Assembly (NCBI GenBank): GCA_007116755.1
Contig: SKHU01000162.1
Span: 1 to 13,586 of the forward strand
Direction of reading: 5' to 3'
From: Alphaproteobacteria bacterium
Lineage (GTDB): Bacteria; Pseudomonadota; Alphaproteobacteria; Micavibrionales; CSBR16-224
DNA: 13,586 bases
How positions within the stretch are numbered: the first letter of the stretch is position 1; the number at the start of each line of letters is the position of its first letter. Below, one piece after another: positions 1 to 8,036 of this stretch. Position numbers and translations under genes: made by a program. A model generated the notes under the pieces. The model was not told the origin of the DNA. It ran no database searches and saw nothing but the letters and a program-made list of their open reading frames with translations.

Positions 1-1681
1 CCAGCACCAGAAGCCCGCCGCTGCTATGGCCTTCCGCCACCAGACGCTGCGGGGCGGTATAGTTCTGCGCGGACAGATGATCTGCGCAGGCAATAAAATC
101 GTCAAAGCTGTTTTGTTTGTTGTGTCCCCGCCCCTGTTCGTGCCAGCCCTGCCCGAATTCGCCGCCGCCGCGAATATTGGCCTGCACGAAAATACCGCCC
201 GACCGCACGAAATCGGCATCTTCCGCATTGAACACCGGCCCCGATACCGCGCCATGTGCGCCGTAAGCCGTCAGTTTCAGCGCCGCCGTGCCGTCCAGCT
301 GCGTGTCTTTGCCGCGCACGACCGTCATCGGTACTTGCGTGCCGTCTTTGGAGGTCGCATAAATCCGCTCGACAACACAATCTTTCAACGCCGCACCGCC
401 CATCTCCGGATCAAGCAGCGTCGTTCTGCCCGATTTGATATTATACTGCAAAACCGTTTGCCCTTGCGTAAATCCGGTGGCGGAAAGATAAAGATTATCC
501 CCGTCGCCCCCTGCTGTGCCGATTGATGTGCCGGGCTTCATCGAATGGCCGAACATCACGCGCACACGGTCGGGCAGCGGCACTTCGCTTTCCACATTGC
601 CGTTTTTATCAAAGATTTTCAAACGGTCGGCGCCGTCATCATTGTACAGCGCAAAGATTTTTCCGCCCTGCATAAAGGCATGCTGCAGCGCGTTTTCCGC
701 ATCTTCCGGAACAATTGTTGTCCAGCCGCGCGGATCGGGATTTTCGGGATCGGCCAGCACGATTTTGCCGTGCGGCGCGCCGGATGTCGTATAAAACAGC
801 ACCCCGCCTTCCGTATCGGCGACGGGAAGAAAATGCCCGTCCCTGCCGTCAAAGATCTGCCGGTATCCGCCGTTTTCATCTTTCAGATGTACCTCGGCCT
901 GCATGGAATGGTCGGAAATAAACAGAAACTCCCGTTCCCCCTGATAATTCCAGTGCCCCATATACGGGCAGCAGGAAAGTCCTGCGGCGTTTTGCGGCGC
1001 GGCGGGGTCATCATAAAAGACTTTATCTTTTGCAACACCCTCGCCGAGCGCATGATGTTTGACGATAAGACGTTGCGGTTCATCCTCCGCAAAACCGTTG
1101 TAATGAAAACCGCGACTGTCTTTATCCCACCAGATTGTGCCTGCGCGCAGCGTTTCGGACAGATGCGCACCGGTTTCAAGATCAAGGACACGCAGCCGCC
1201 CGTCCCATTCACCGCCCTCGCAAATGCGATAGGCGACATGCCGCCCGTCAGGACTGGGATAGACACCGCCCAGCTCTGCCGCCGCATTGCCGGTTTCTTT
1301 CACAGGATCGACCAGCAGCTTCCCTTCGCCGTCCGGCGTATCGGAAATCATCAGATTGTGGGTTTTATCTTTTTCTCCCTTGTAATAAAACAGATACGCC
1401 TCTCCCGCCTGCGCCGGAATGCCCTTGGACGGCGCGTCCAGCGCGGCTTCAAGAAAGGCGCGGCTTTCATCATGATTTTCCGTATCTTTTATAGTTTCAA
1501 AAAACCGCGCATTCTGCGTCCGGATAAACGCTTGCGTTGAGGGCGAGCCAAGATTTTCCAATGCGCTGAACGGATTCGGCACGGTTTCACCATGCAATTC
1601 AAGCACGTTACCGCTTTTTTTCGGTGTGCCCGAATTTTTGGATGAATCCTGAAATTTGGATGTGCATTTTTCCATACGCAT
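1..1681 (-). CDS. Prolyl oligopeptidase family (S9A) serine peptidase, C-terminus cut by window edge
   Basis: Serine peptidase expected to cleave short, probably proline-containing peptides. The frame is open from an ATG at 1681 to the window edge, giving 560 residues. An N-terminal propeller-like half is followed by family landmarks: Y474 in YGAHG (oxyanion-tyrosine position), RGGGEFG with WH at about 504-514, KQNSFDDF at about 522-529, and nucleophile S553 in GHSSGG. Pig prolyl oligopeptidase has its serine at 554 of 710, so about 150 residues with the catalytic Asp and His lie outside the window. There is no signal peptide, so it is likely cytoplasmic. It lies 66 bases after a peptide permease on the same strand, suggesting it digests imported peptides. 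The start is 1681 or the in-frame ATG at 1675; neither has a good Shine-Dalgarno. Oligopeptidase B is an alternative assignment. Family confidence is high, exact specificity is inferred. Confidence 0.9.
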   Translation of the reverse strand, partial: MRMEKCTSKFQDSSKNSGTPKKSGNVLELHGETVPNPFSALENLGSPSTQAFIRTQNARFFETIKDTENHDESRAFLEAALDAPSKGIPAQAGEAYLFYYKGEKDKTHNLMISDTPDGEGKLLVDPVKETGNAAAELGGVYPSPDGRHVAYRICEGGEWDGRLRVLDLETGAHLSETLRAGTIWWDKDSRGFHYNGFAEDEPQRLIVKHHALGEGVAKDKVFYDDPAAPQNAAGLSCCPYMGHWNYQGEREFLFISDHSMQAEVHLKDENGGYRQIFDGRDGHFLPVADTEGGVLFYTTSGAPHGKIVLADPENPDPRGWTTIVPEDAENALQHAFMQGGKIFALYNDDGADRLKIFDKNGNVESEVPLPDRVRVMFGHSMKPGTSIGTAGGDGDNLYLSATGFTQGQTVLQYNIKSGRTTLLDPEMGGAALKDCVVERIYATSKDGTQVPMTVVRGKDTQLDGTAALKLTAYGAHGAVSGPVFNAEDADFVRSGGIFVQANIRGGGEFGQGWHEQGRGHNKQNSFDDFIACADHLSAQNYTAPQRLVAEGHSSGGLLVL

Positions 1682-1683
1682 TT

Positions 1684-1699
1684 TTCGGGCGCAGACGCG
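1684..1699 (-). promoter_or_regulatory. GC-rich hairpin just upstream of the peptidase start
   Basis: On the minus strand GGGCGC and GCGCCC can pair around the loop GTCT, a perfect 6-bp stem ending a few bases before the ATG at 1681. No clear Shine-Dalgarno lies between stem and start. The hairpin could limit translation of the peptidase or partly separate it from the upstream permease message. It is not a standard terminator because A residues, not a U tract, follow it. The structure is seen; the role is inferred. Confidence 0.35.
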
Positions 1700-1747
1700 C
1701 CCCCGCTTCGGGTTAATCCTTATGCCTCAAATATTACCATAATACTG

Positions 1748-2692
1748 TTAAAATTTGGTTTTCGGGTTCAGCGCGTCCTGCAGCCCGTCGCCGAAAATAT
1801 TGAAGGCCATCACGGTGATGAAAATCATACCGCCCGGATACAATGTCAGGAACGGGTGTTCCCAGACCAGCTCCTGCGCGCCGGTCAGCATATTACCCCA
1901 GCTTGCCGCAGGCGGCTGGATGCCCAGACCCAGAAAACTCAGCACCGATTCCAGCAGGATGATATTGCCGACCGACAGCGTTGTCGCCACGATCATCACC
2001 GCCACGACATTCGGCAGAATATGGCGCGTCATCACGGCAATCGGCCCGACACCGAGCGCACGTGCAGCGCGGATGTAATCCTGTTCTTTCACCACATAGA
2101 CCTGTGCGCGCACCAGCCGCGCCACTGTTGTCCAGCCGAAGATCGCGATCACGAAAACGATATGCGCCACACCGACGCCGCTGCTGAAAATTTTCTCCGG
2201 ATCAAAGCCGAGTTTTGTCAGATCGATGGAAGACAAAATAATCAAAAACGGCAAAAGCGGCAGAATAATCACCCCGTCGGTCAGCCGCATCAGCACCGTA
2301 TCAAGCCGTCCGCCGTAAAACCCTGCCAAAAGCCCGATCACCGTGCCGATCACCGCCACCAGCAGCGCCGTCACCAGCCCGACGCTGAGCGAAACGCGCC
2401 CGCCATAAAGCAGCCGCAGAAAAATATCACGCCCCAGCGCATCCGTTCCCAGCCAGTGTTCGGCAGACGGCGGCAGAAACCGTTTCATCAGATCAACTTC
2501 GTTTGCATCCAGCCCCATACGTGCCTCGACAAGACCGGCCGCAGCAGACAGGGCGCAGAGCAGCGCCAGCAGAAAAAACGCAAACAGCGCCAGCCGGTTG
2601 CGCCGAAAACGCCGGAAAATCTGCCGCCACCCGTAAAGCGAGCCTGTGGGGTTGCGGATTTCCGTTTCTGCTGCGGCAGCGGCAAGCGTCAT
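1748..2692 (-). CDS. Peptide ABC transporter permease, DppC/OppC type
   Basis: Inner-membrane permease subunit, 314 residues, pairing with the OppB/DppB-type subunit encoded just upstream. It has the usual layout: a cytoplasmic N-terminus, a first membrane segment at about 35-55, the LGTDALGRDIF signature of DppC/OppC proteins at about 81-91, several further membrane segments, and the EAA-type coupling loop at about 203-228 (EQDYIRAARALG, then LPN), which contacts the ATPases. The end, FGDGLQDALNPK, is typical of the family. The ATG overlaps the upstream stop as ATGA, and a strong AAGGAGG lies 7 bases before it (2700-2706), so translation probably reinitiates efficiently. Substrate is probably peptides, though nickel, glutathione or sugar transporters share this fold. 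Confidence 0.93.
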   Translation of the reverse strand: MTLAAAAAETEIRNPTGSLYGWRQIFRRFRRNRLALFAFFLLALLCALSAAAGLVEARMGLDANEVDLMKRFLPPSAEHWLGTDALGRDIFLRLLYGGRVSLSVGLVTALLVAVIGTVIGLLAGFYGGRLDTVLMRLTDGVIILPLLPFLIILSSIDLTKLGFDPEKIFSSGVGVAHIVFVIAIFGWTTVARLVRAQVYVVKEQDYIRAARALGVGPIAVMTRHILPNVVAVMIVATTLSVGNIILLESVLSFLGLGIQPPAASWGNMLTGAQELVWEHPFLTLYPGGMIFITVMAFNIFGDGLQDALNPKTKF

Positions 2693-3675
2693 ATCCGCGC
2701 CTCCTTTTTGACTTTATCTACTTCCATCTTCACGCGCGGATCAAGAAACATATAGAGAATATCGGCAGTGAAATTCGCCGCCAGCACAAAAAACGTCGAG
2801 AACAACAGTGCCACCAGCGCCAGATTGAAATCATTGCCCATGATGGAATCATAAATCAGCTTGCCCATCCCCGGCCACGAGAACATGGTTTCGGTAATCA
2901 AAGCGCCGCTGAAAAACGTGCCGAAATCCAGCGCGATAATCGTTGTCACCGGAATCATGGCGCTGCGCAGCGCATGCACCCATATCACACGGTTTTCGCT
3001 GCAGCCCTTGGCGCGCGCAGTCTGGATATGCGCCGAAGACAGGCTTTCGATCATCGCACTGCGGATATAGCGGATATAGCCGCCGATTCCGGCAATTGTC
3101 AGCGTCAGCACCGGCAGCACGTAATAGGGCAGGCGACGCAGGAAACCTGCATCTTCGCCGCCCGTGCCGCCGGCCGGCAGCCAGCCGAGCCAGACGGAAA
3201 ACACGCTCATCAAAATCAGCGCCAGCCAGAAAACCGGAATGGATATCCCTGCAAAACAGAACAGATTTACAAACCGGTCGGCGAAACCGTAAGGTTTCAG
3301 CGCCGCATAAACGCCGACAGGCAGGGCAATCGCCAGAGTCAGCACAAGACTGACGCTCATCAGAATAAAAGTCGTGCCCATGCGCGGCCAGATCAGATCC
3401 AGCACGGGGCGGGCGAACAGGCGGCTATGGCCGAAATCCCCCTGCACAGCCGCGCCCAGCCAGTTCAGATAGCGTTCGCCCAGCGGACGGTCAAGACCGT
3501 AAATCGCACGCAGCCGCGCCGCATCCTCCGGTCCCGCTTCGGGATTGGCGGCCAGCATCATATCGATCGGATCGCCGGGCATCAGCCCCATCAGCATGTA
3601 AATCAGAAACGACACCAGAAACAGCATAATGCCGAGCTGAAAAATCCGCCCGGCAAAAAATCCGGGGGAGATCAT
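2689..3675 (-). CDS. Peptide ABC transporter permease, DppB/OppB type
   Basis: The first of the two inner-membrane permease subunits, 328 residues. Visible family landmarks are an N-terminal membrane segment (about 10-32) ending near MPGDP, the LDRPLGERYLNWL region and GDFG at about 60-82, several central helices, the coupling loop at about 215-243 (HIQTARAKG, then HALRSAMIP), TETMFSWPGMGKL at about 261-273, and the C-terminal LDPRVK. The start codon sits inside ATGA, which also contains the upstream stop, and its 3' end overlaps the next permease the same way. All of this argues for translational coupling and equal amounts of the two subunits. I see no truncation or missing motif. Confidence 0.93.
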   Translation of the reverse strand: MISPGFFAGRIFQLGIMLFLVSFLIYMLMGLMPGDPIDMMLAANPEAGPEDAARLRAIYGLDRPLGERYLNWLGAAVQGDFGHSRLFARPVLDLIWPRMGTTFILMSVSLVLTLAIALPVGVYAALKPYGFADRFVNLFCFAGISIPVFWLALILMSVFSVWLGWLPAGGTGGEDAGFLRRLPYYVLPVLTLTIAGIGGYIRYIRSAMIESLSSAHIQTARAKGCSENRVIWVHALRSAMIPVTTIIALDFGTFFSGALITETMFSWPGMGKLIYDSIMGNDFNLALVALLFSTFFVLAANFTADILYMFLDPRVKMEVDKVKKEARI

Positions 3676-4553
3676 GGCTCTGTTTCTCCGTCACCGCCAT
3701 TCCCGCCATTATCAGGTTCGGACGCGGTGTTTTCCTGTTCCTCCTCGGGCAAATAGTCCATTTCCTCGACGATACGCAAAATCGAGGCCGGCTCCACCTC
3801 TTCGCCGCGCAGCGACGGGATGAAGGTTTCCTGCACATAAATGCGATAGGCAATATACAGCTCCTGCCAGTGCTCCTGCGGGATCGGAAAACCGGTGAAA
3901 TCGGGAACATGGCGATAGAGAAACTGCCGCGCCAGACGGCAGTAATAAACCGGAACCGTCTGCGGCGGATTTTCGGTATCCCAGTCCATCATACGGTTAA
4001 AAATGACCTCCAGCCGGTCAATATCCTCGGCCATATATCGCGTCAATCCCAGCGTCGTATAAAAACCCATATACAGTTCCACACCCTGAAAATCGGGCAG
4101 GCCTTCGCAACGCTGTGCATCAAAACGCATACGGTACGACCCCAAAAGATGCCAGAAGACCGCATCATCCATCATCCCCAGCTGTTCGTAACGCTTGGCG
4201 ATCTGGAAATAGAACACCGGCTCGATCTCATGGGCAATCTCTTCCAAAAATTCGATCACCTCCATCGCGCGTTCGGGTTTCTGAATGTCGAACATAAACA
4301 CCGCATCAAAATATTTGGAGGTATGGCGGTAATGATCCAGCCGCCCCATCATCTGATGTGTATCAAGCGAACGGAAACGTACCGCCTTTGACCACATATT
4401 CACCGAGATCAGGCCGGTCACCAGATAGGCGGCAAACAGCACGAGAATAAATATTCTTTTAAAAATCCGCCCCCAGAATTTGAGCAGCGGCTCGCGCTTT
4501 CTTTTCGGCGCGCGTTTGGCCAGATTCCTGATTTTATCGGCGCGTTTTCCCAA
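3672..4553 (-). CDS. Unrecognised single-pass membrane protein inside the peptide-transport operon
   Basis: 293 residues, function not recognised. A strongly basic N-terminus (residues 1-30, rich in K and R) leads into one membrane helix at about 32-52, which predicts a cytoplasmic N-terminus and a periplasmic bulk. The soluble part looks helical and repeat-like. Around 113-150 (FYFQIAKRYEQLGMMDDAVFW, then RMRFDAQRC) it resembles a TPR or Sel1-like pair, and WDTENPP follows near 191. The tail is acidic and low-complexity. It starts at TTG, 3 bases after the upstream stop, with AGGGAG 9 bases before, and its stop overlaps the next ATG as ATGA. The coupling suggests a partner of the transporter, perhaps a periplasmic accessory subunit. 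That role is inference; the gene itself is well supported by the overlaps. Confidence 0.85.
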   Translation of the reverse strand: MGKRADKIRNLAKRAPKRKREPLLKFWGRIFKRIFILVLFAAYLVTGLISVNMWSKAVRFRSLDTHQMMGRLDHYRHTSKYFDAVFMFDIQKPERAMEVIEFLEEIAHEIEPVFYFQIAKRYEQLGMMDDAVFWHLLGSYRMRFDAQRCEGLPDFQGVELYMGFYTTLGLTRYMAEDIDRLEVIFNRMMDWDTENPPQTVPVYYCRLARQFLYRHVPDFTGFPIPQEHWQELYIAYRIYVQETFIPSLRGEEVEPASILRIVEEMDYLPEEEQENTASEPDNGGNGGDGETEP

Positions 4554-4556
4554 TGT

Positions 4557-6278
4557 TTACGGCTCCCTTTTCCACTCTTCAATCCACAATGTCGTCGGAT
4601 CCTGATGTCCGGTCGGGCGCACACCCTTCAGCCATTTTGGCATGATATAGCTGTTTGCGCGATAGTAAAGCGGCAAAGCGGGCAGTTCTTCGGCGTAAAT
4701 ATCCTGAATGCGATGCCACAATGCGCGGTTTTTATCCTCTTCGCAGACACGGCGGAGATCGTCCAGCACGCGGTCGGCCTCCTCGTGGCGGAAACCGGGA
4801 TAATTCTGCCCCGCCCAGTTATTCTCTTGCTCGGGGATCATTGTCGAATGCAGCGTTGTGCGCGGAATATTGCGCGGCGCGCTCATCCACGCATACATCA
4901 CCCCGTCGGAAAATTCGCGCTTGCGCACGGTTTCGCCGAACAGCACCCGCGCCGTTTCATTGCGGAGCCGTGTCTCCACACCGATACGCCGCCAGTCGGA
5001 CTGCACCGCCTGCTGCACCAGCTCGCGCGTGCGGTTGCCCGATGTGGTCATCAGCGTGAATTGCAGGCGCTCCCCGTCCGCATTGCGGCGGATACCGTCC
5101 GCCCCCAAACGCCATCCCGCCGCGTCCAGCAGCGCGCCCGCTTTTTCCGGATCAAACGCGTATTGCCGGACACCCTCATGGTATATTTCGTCCATCGGAT
5201 GGGTATTGACATGCGCAACGGGCTGGCGGCCGCCGAACAGCTTTTCGCTGATCGCATCGCGGTTGATGCCTTTCAGCAAAGCGCGGCGCATACGCACATC
5301 CCGCCAGCGCGGATTATCGAGATGAATGTCAATATGCTCGTAAGACAGGCCGGTTTCGTACAGCACTTTATATTGTCCGCGCCGCATGCGCTCAAGCCGC
5401 CTCTCCAGACCGATTGCCTCGTCCACCATCAGGCCGAGCTCGCCTGCGATATAATCAATATCGCCGGACAGCAGATTCGTGCCCAGCGCCGCGCTGTTCT
5501 CGATAATGCGAATAACGATGCGGTCGAAATGCGGTTTTTTTCCTGCCCAATGCGGATTTTTTTCCAGCGTGAAGGATGCGCCCGGCTCGACGCGCGTGAT
5601 GCGGTACGGGCCGTTATAAAGCCCCGCATTTAAGGGATCGGCATCGTAAAGCGTACGGTCTTTATATGTTGCGGGATCCTGTTCGAAAACCGGCCGCTCC
5701 AGATGCGCGGGCAGCAATTTAAAATCATTGATCGAGGCGAATTCGCATTTCACCTCGTCCAGCTCGATAATGAAGTTGTGGTCGTCCAGAACCTCGATAT
5801 CCGCAATTTCTTTGGCAAAGAGGTCAAAATTCGACGCGCCCGTCATCGGATGGCGGCCGACCTCCCACGTAAACATCACATCGCGCGTCGTCACCGCCAT
5901 GCCGTCGCCCCATTTCAGGTCGTCACGCAGCGTATAATGCGCACGGATCGTCTTCGTGCCGTCATCGCGGGTGATTTCTTCGGCGCGGCCGTTTTCGAAA
6001 GAGGGCAGCTCCGTGCACATCATACAAAAACTCTGCCAGTCGTGATTATAGGCCGTGACCGGCCGGTGTACCGCCCCCAGCACATAGGATTTTGCCACCA
6101 TGGAATCGATAATCGGATTCATTGTTGAGGGAAACTGCGTGATGCCGATCACCAGCCTGCCGCCGCCCTTATCCTGTGCTGCTGCGGGCGCGGCTGCAAA
6201 AAACAGAAAAGCCGCCATAAAAAAAGCGGATACGCCGATATAAAAAAACCGCGCCGTATCTGTGAAAGATTTTGCCAT
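4557..6278 (-). CDS. Peptide ABC transporter substrate-binding protein, SBP family 5
   Basis: Secreted binding protein of 573 residues that captures the transported solute in the periplasm and delivers it to the permeases. A Sec signal peptide is clear: a hydrophobic run at about 11-33 and a likely cleavage after A34 (APAAA before Q). There is no lipobox cysteine, so it should be soluble. Family-5 features include an early TMNPIID-like segment, YTLRDDLKWGDG with DVMFTWE, the VRMRRALLKGINRD helix, AFDPEKAGALLDAAGW, and a C-terminal LPLYY segment. The ATG at 6278 is preferred over an upstream in-frame one at 6446 because AAGGA lies 5 bases before it and the signal peptide then starts correctly. 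It heads the operon, which fits the high expression such proteins need. Ligand identity cannot be read. Confidence 0.93.
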   Translation of the reverse strand: MAKSFTDTARFFYIGVSAFFMAAFLFFAAAPAAAQDKGGGRLVIGITQFPSTMNPIIDSMVAKSYVLGAVHRPVTAYNHDWQSFCMMCTELPSFENGRAEEITRDDGTKTIRAHYTLRDDLKWGDGMAVTTRDVMFTWEVGRHPMTGASNFDLFAKEIADIEVLDDHNFIIELDEVKCEFASINDFKLLPAHLERPVFEQDPATYKDRTLYDADPLNAGLYNGPYRITRVEPGASFTLEKNPHWAGKKPHFDRIVIRIIENSAALGTNLLSGDIDYIAGELGLMVDEAIGLERRLERMRRGQYKVLYETGLSYEHIDIHLDNPRWRDVRMRRALLKGINRDAISEKLFGGRQPVAHVNTHPMDEIYHEGVRQYAFDPEKAGALLDAAGWRLGADGIRRNADGERLQFTLMTTSGNRTRELVQQAVQSDWRRIGVETRLRNETARVLFGETVRKREFSDGVMYAWMSAPRNIPRTTLHSTMIPEQENNWAGQNYPGFRHEEADRVLDDLRRVCEEDKNRALWHRIQDIYAEELPALPLYYRANSYIMPKWLKGVRPTGHQDPTTLWIEEWKREP

Positions 6279-6283
6279 TTTTG

Positions 6284-6288
6284 TCCTT
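6284..6288 (-). promoter_or_regulatory. Shine-Dalgarno that sets the start of the binding-protein gene
   Basis: AAGGA on the minus strand, 5 bases before the ATG at 6278. It decides this start over the longer in-frame option at 6446, which would add 56 residues ahead of the signal peptide and overlap the divergent gene. Confidence 0.75.
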
Positions 6289-6291
6289 ATC

Positions 6292-6339
6292 GTCTTTAAT
6301 ATACGCCATAAAAAGACTAACAGATCACAAAGGTCTTTT
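6292..6339. promoter_or_regulatory. Divergent intergenic region with competing inverted repeats
   Basis: The 63 bases between the divergent starts (6278 minus, 6342 plus) should hold promoters for both directions. I find no convincing -35/-10 pair in either direction; a TATATT-like box lies on the minus strand near 6298-6303. GTCTTT (6292-6297), AAAAGAC (6311-6317) and GTCTTTT (6333-6339) allow two mutually exclusive hairpins. The second has its loop and 3' arm across the AAAGG ribosome site of the plus-strand gene (6329-6333). The pairing is seen; regulation is inferred. Confidence 0.3.
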
Positions 6340-6341
6340 CT

Positions 6342-6716
6342 ATGGTGCTGTTCTATATCCTGTGCGGTTTTCTGGCCACAGCTTTGATGGCCGGAATTGC
6401 GGTCTGGCCGTTTTACAGCCTGTGGCGGCGGCTGCGGACGCATCACCGCGATGTCTGGATCGGTATGGGGCCGTTCGAGATCATCGATCTTGTCACCATG
6501 CGCCGCGCGCAGCGCAATTTTCTGCGTATTATCCGCAAGGCCGATATGCAGGACACGTTGAAACAGCGCGACCCCGTACTGGTCAAGCGTGCACAGCTCT
6601 GCCGCTGGATCATCAGCTTTTTTCCCGAAACGGTTTTCGGGCAGATTTTTCTGATTTTTATAGTGCTGGCCACCGGAAGCACATTGACAGGCCTGCTGGC
6701 CAGGCTGCTATCATAG
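6342..6716 (+). CDS. Small hypothetical inner-membrane protein, two helices
   Basis: 124 residues, not recognised. Hydrophobic segments at about 3-25 and 97-121 flank a basic middle part rich in R, K and H (about 29-90), so the middle is probably a cytoplasmic loop with both ends toward the periplasm. The ATG has AAAGG 8 bases upstream (6329-6333). It diverges from the peptide-transport operon and lies 40 bases before the dehydrogenase gene on the same strand, so it may be the first gene of that transcript. Its final codons are followed by a near-exact duplication of the same 13 bases, which marks a recent slippage event. Function unknown. Confidence 0.7.
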   Translation: MVLFYILCGFLATALMAGIAVWPFYSLWRRLRTHHRDVWIGMGPFEIIDLVTMRRAQRNFLRIIRKADMQDTLKQRDPVLVKRAQLCRWIISFFPETVFGQIFLIFIVLATGSTLTGLLARLLS

Positions 6717-6729
6717 GGCTGCTATCATA
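6703..6729 (+). repeat. 13-bp tandem duplication at the 3' end of the small membrane gene
   Basis: GGCTGCTATCATA occurs at 6703-6715 and again at 6717-6729, one G apart. The stop TAG (6714-6716) ends the first copy, so the second copy is untranslated. This looks like replication slippage. Confidence 0.8.
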
Positions 6730-6756
6730 ACATGACTTTAAATAAGGAATCGCGAC

Positions 6757-8013
6757 ATGAACAAACAGGAATTCACCGCCCGGCTGGCAGAGCTGGAACA
6801 GCGTTTTGAAAACATGCAGCCGGAGCTGGAAACGGTTCTGCGCGATCCCGAAAACGATGTCGAGGGCTATGTCGTCGTCTGGAATACCGGCATCAGCATT
6901 GACGGGCCGCTGGCGCGCTGCGGCAAGGGCGGCACGCGCATCACCCCCGATGTCACGCTGGAGGAGGTGAAAATGCTCGCGCGGCGTATGGCGCTGAAAA
7001 ACGCGGCGGCGGGTCTGCCGCTGGGCGGTTCAAAATCGGGGCTGAAAGCCGATCCGAATGCCGCGGATTTCGAGAAAAAATACCGCCGTTTTGCGCAGCT
7101 CTGCAAACCGTTTTTGTTTGAAAACGGCGGCGTGTTTGGCGGGTTCGGTTTTGATATCGGCGCGCGCCCCGTGCATCCGCACTGGATTTGCGACGAGCTT
7201 TCTTCGACACGCTGTTTCACCGGCAAACCCGTCGAGATGGGCGGCACGGATTACGACCGCGAAGGCATTGCCGGTCTGGGCGTTGCCGTCGCCGCCAAAG
7301 CCGCGCTGGAGGAAGACGGCACAAGCGCGAAAGGCGCAAAATTCGCCGTACAGGGCGCAGGCGCAATGGGCGGGGCTGTGATCCGCTATTTCAGCGCATA
7401 TGGCGGCGTTCTTGACAGCGTGGCCGATCCACGTCTGGGCGGTACATGGATTTTCGGAGAAAACGGCGCGCCGGATGATCTCGTTGGCGCACTGGGACAG
7501 GGCGCTTTCGACACGGCACAGACATTGCTGAATGACGGCGGATATGAACATCTGCCCGATGACAACGAGGCAGTGCTGTACCGCGCCGTTGAGGCCGTCT
7601 TTCCCTGCGCCGTGCAGGATGTGGTGACAAAAGACAATGCGGCGAAAATCAAGGCTCCCTATCTGGTCGAAGGCGCGAACGGCCCCTGCACGGCGGAGGC
7701 GCAGAAACTGCTGCACAAACAGGGCACGACCGTTATTCCCGATTTTATCGCCAATCCGGGCGGCATCATCGCCGCCTATGTCGAAATGACCTCGTCCGCC
7801 ACGGCGGAAGAAAATGCAAAAACCCGCATCAAGGTCAAAGAAGCCAAGGCGCTGACCGAGGCAAAAATTGCGGAAAATGTCGCCAAGCTGATGCGTCTGG
7901 TGCGCGACCTTGATGTGCCGCCGGTGCGTGCAGGGCTGTATCTGGCGCTGTGCGGCATTTTCGGCCTGAAAGAGGATGCGGAACGCACCGCCGCGCAAAA
8001 ACAGGCGGTTTAA
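6757..8013 (+). CDS. Glu/Leu/Phe/Val dehydrogenase
   Basis: NAD(P)-dependent oxidative deamination of an amino acid to its 2-oxo acid, 418 residues, the usual length of hexameric enzymes. The catalytic set is intact relative to Clostridium symbiosum glutamate dehydrogenase: K57 (GKGGTR; its K89), K81 (K113), K93 in PLGGSKSG (catalytic K125) and D133 in FDIGA (D165). The dinucleotide fold shows VQGAGAMGG at about 198-206; EGANGP (about 305-310) and IPDFIANPGG (about 327-336) follow. The position matching the serine that binds the glutamate side-chain carboxylate seems to be alanine (GIIAAY), so substrate could be glutamate or a hydrophobic amino acid. AAGGA lies 8 bases before the ATG. A 107-residue gene follows after 23 bases, likely cotranscribed. 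Confidence 0.92.
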   Translation: MNKQEFTARLAELEQRFENMQPELETVLRDPENDVEGYVVVWNTGISIDGPLARCGKGGTRITPDVTLEEVKMLARRMALKNAAAGLPLGGSKSGLKADPNAADFEKKYRRFAQLCKPFLFENGGVFGGFGFDIGARPVHPHWICDELSSTRCFTGKPVEMGGTDYDREGIAGLGVAVAAKAALEEDGTSAKGAKFAVQGAGAMGGAVIRYFSAYGGVLDSVADPRLGGTWIFGENGAPDDLVGALGQGAFDTAQTLLNDGGYEHLPDDNEAVLYRAVEAVFPCAVQDVVTKDNAAKIKAPYLVEGANGPCTAEAQKLLHKQGTTVIPDFIANPGGIIAAYVEMTSSATAEENAKTRIKVKEAKALTEAKIAENVAKLMRLVRDLDVPPVRAGLYLALCGIFGLKEDAERTAAQKQAV

Positions 8014-8036
8014 TTTTAATAAAGTAAGGAAGAAAA

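Noticed and set aside
545..1540. Long plus-strand open frame (331 codons) opposite the peptidase
   Set aside because: It is antisense to a well-recognised S9A frame, and its translation has no family motif.
1856..3756. Two long plus-strand open frames opposite the permeases
   Set aside because: Their products are rich in H, Q and R with no motifs, typical of the antisense of GC-rich membrane protein genes; the permease frames are clear.
6279..6446. N-terminal extension of the binding protein to an ATG at 6446
   Set aside because: It would place 56 polar residues before a signal peptide and overlap the divergent gene; AAGGA supports the start at 6278.
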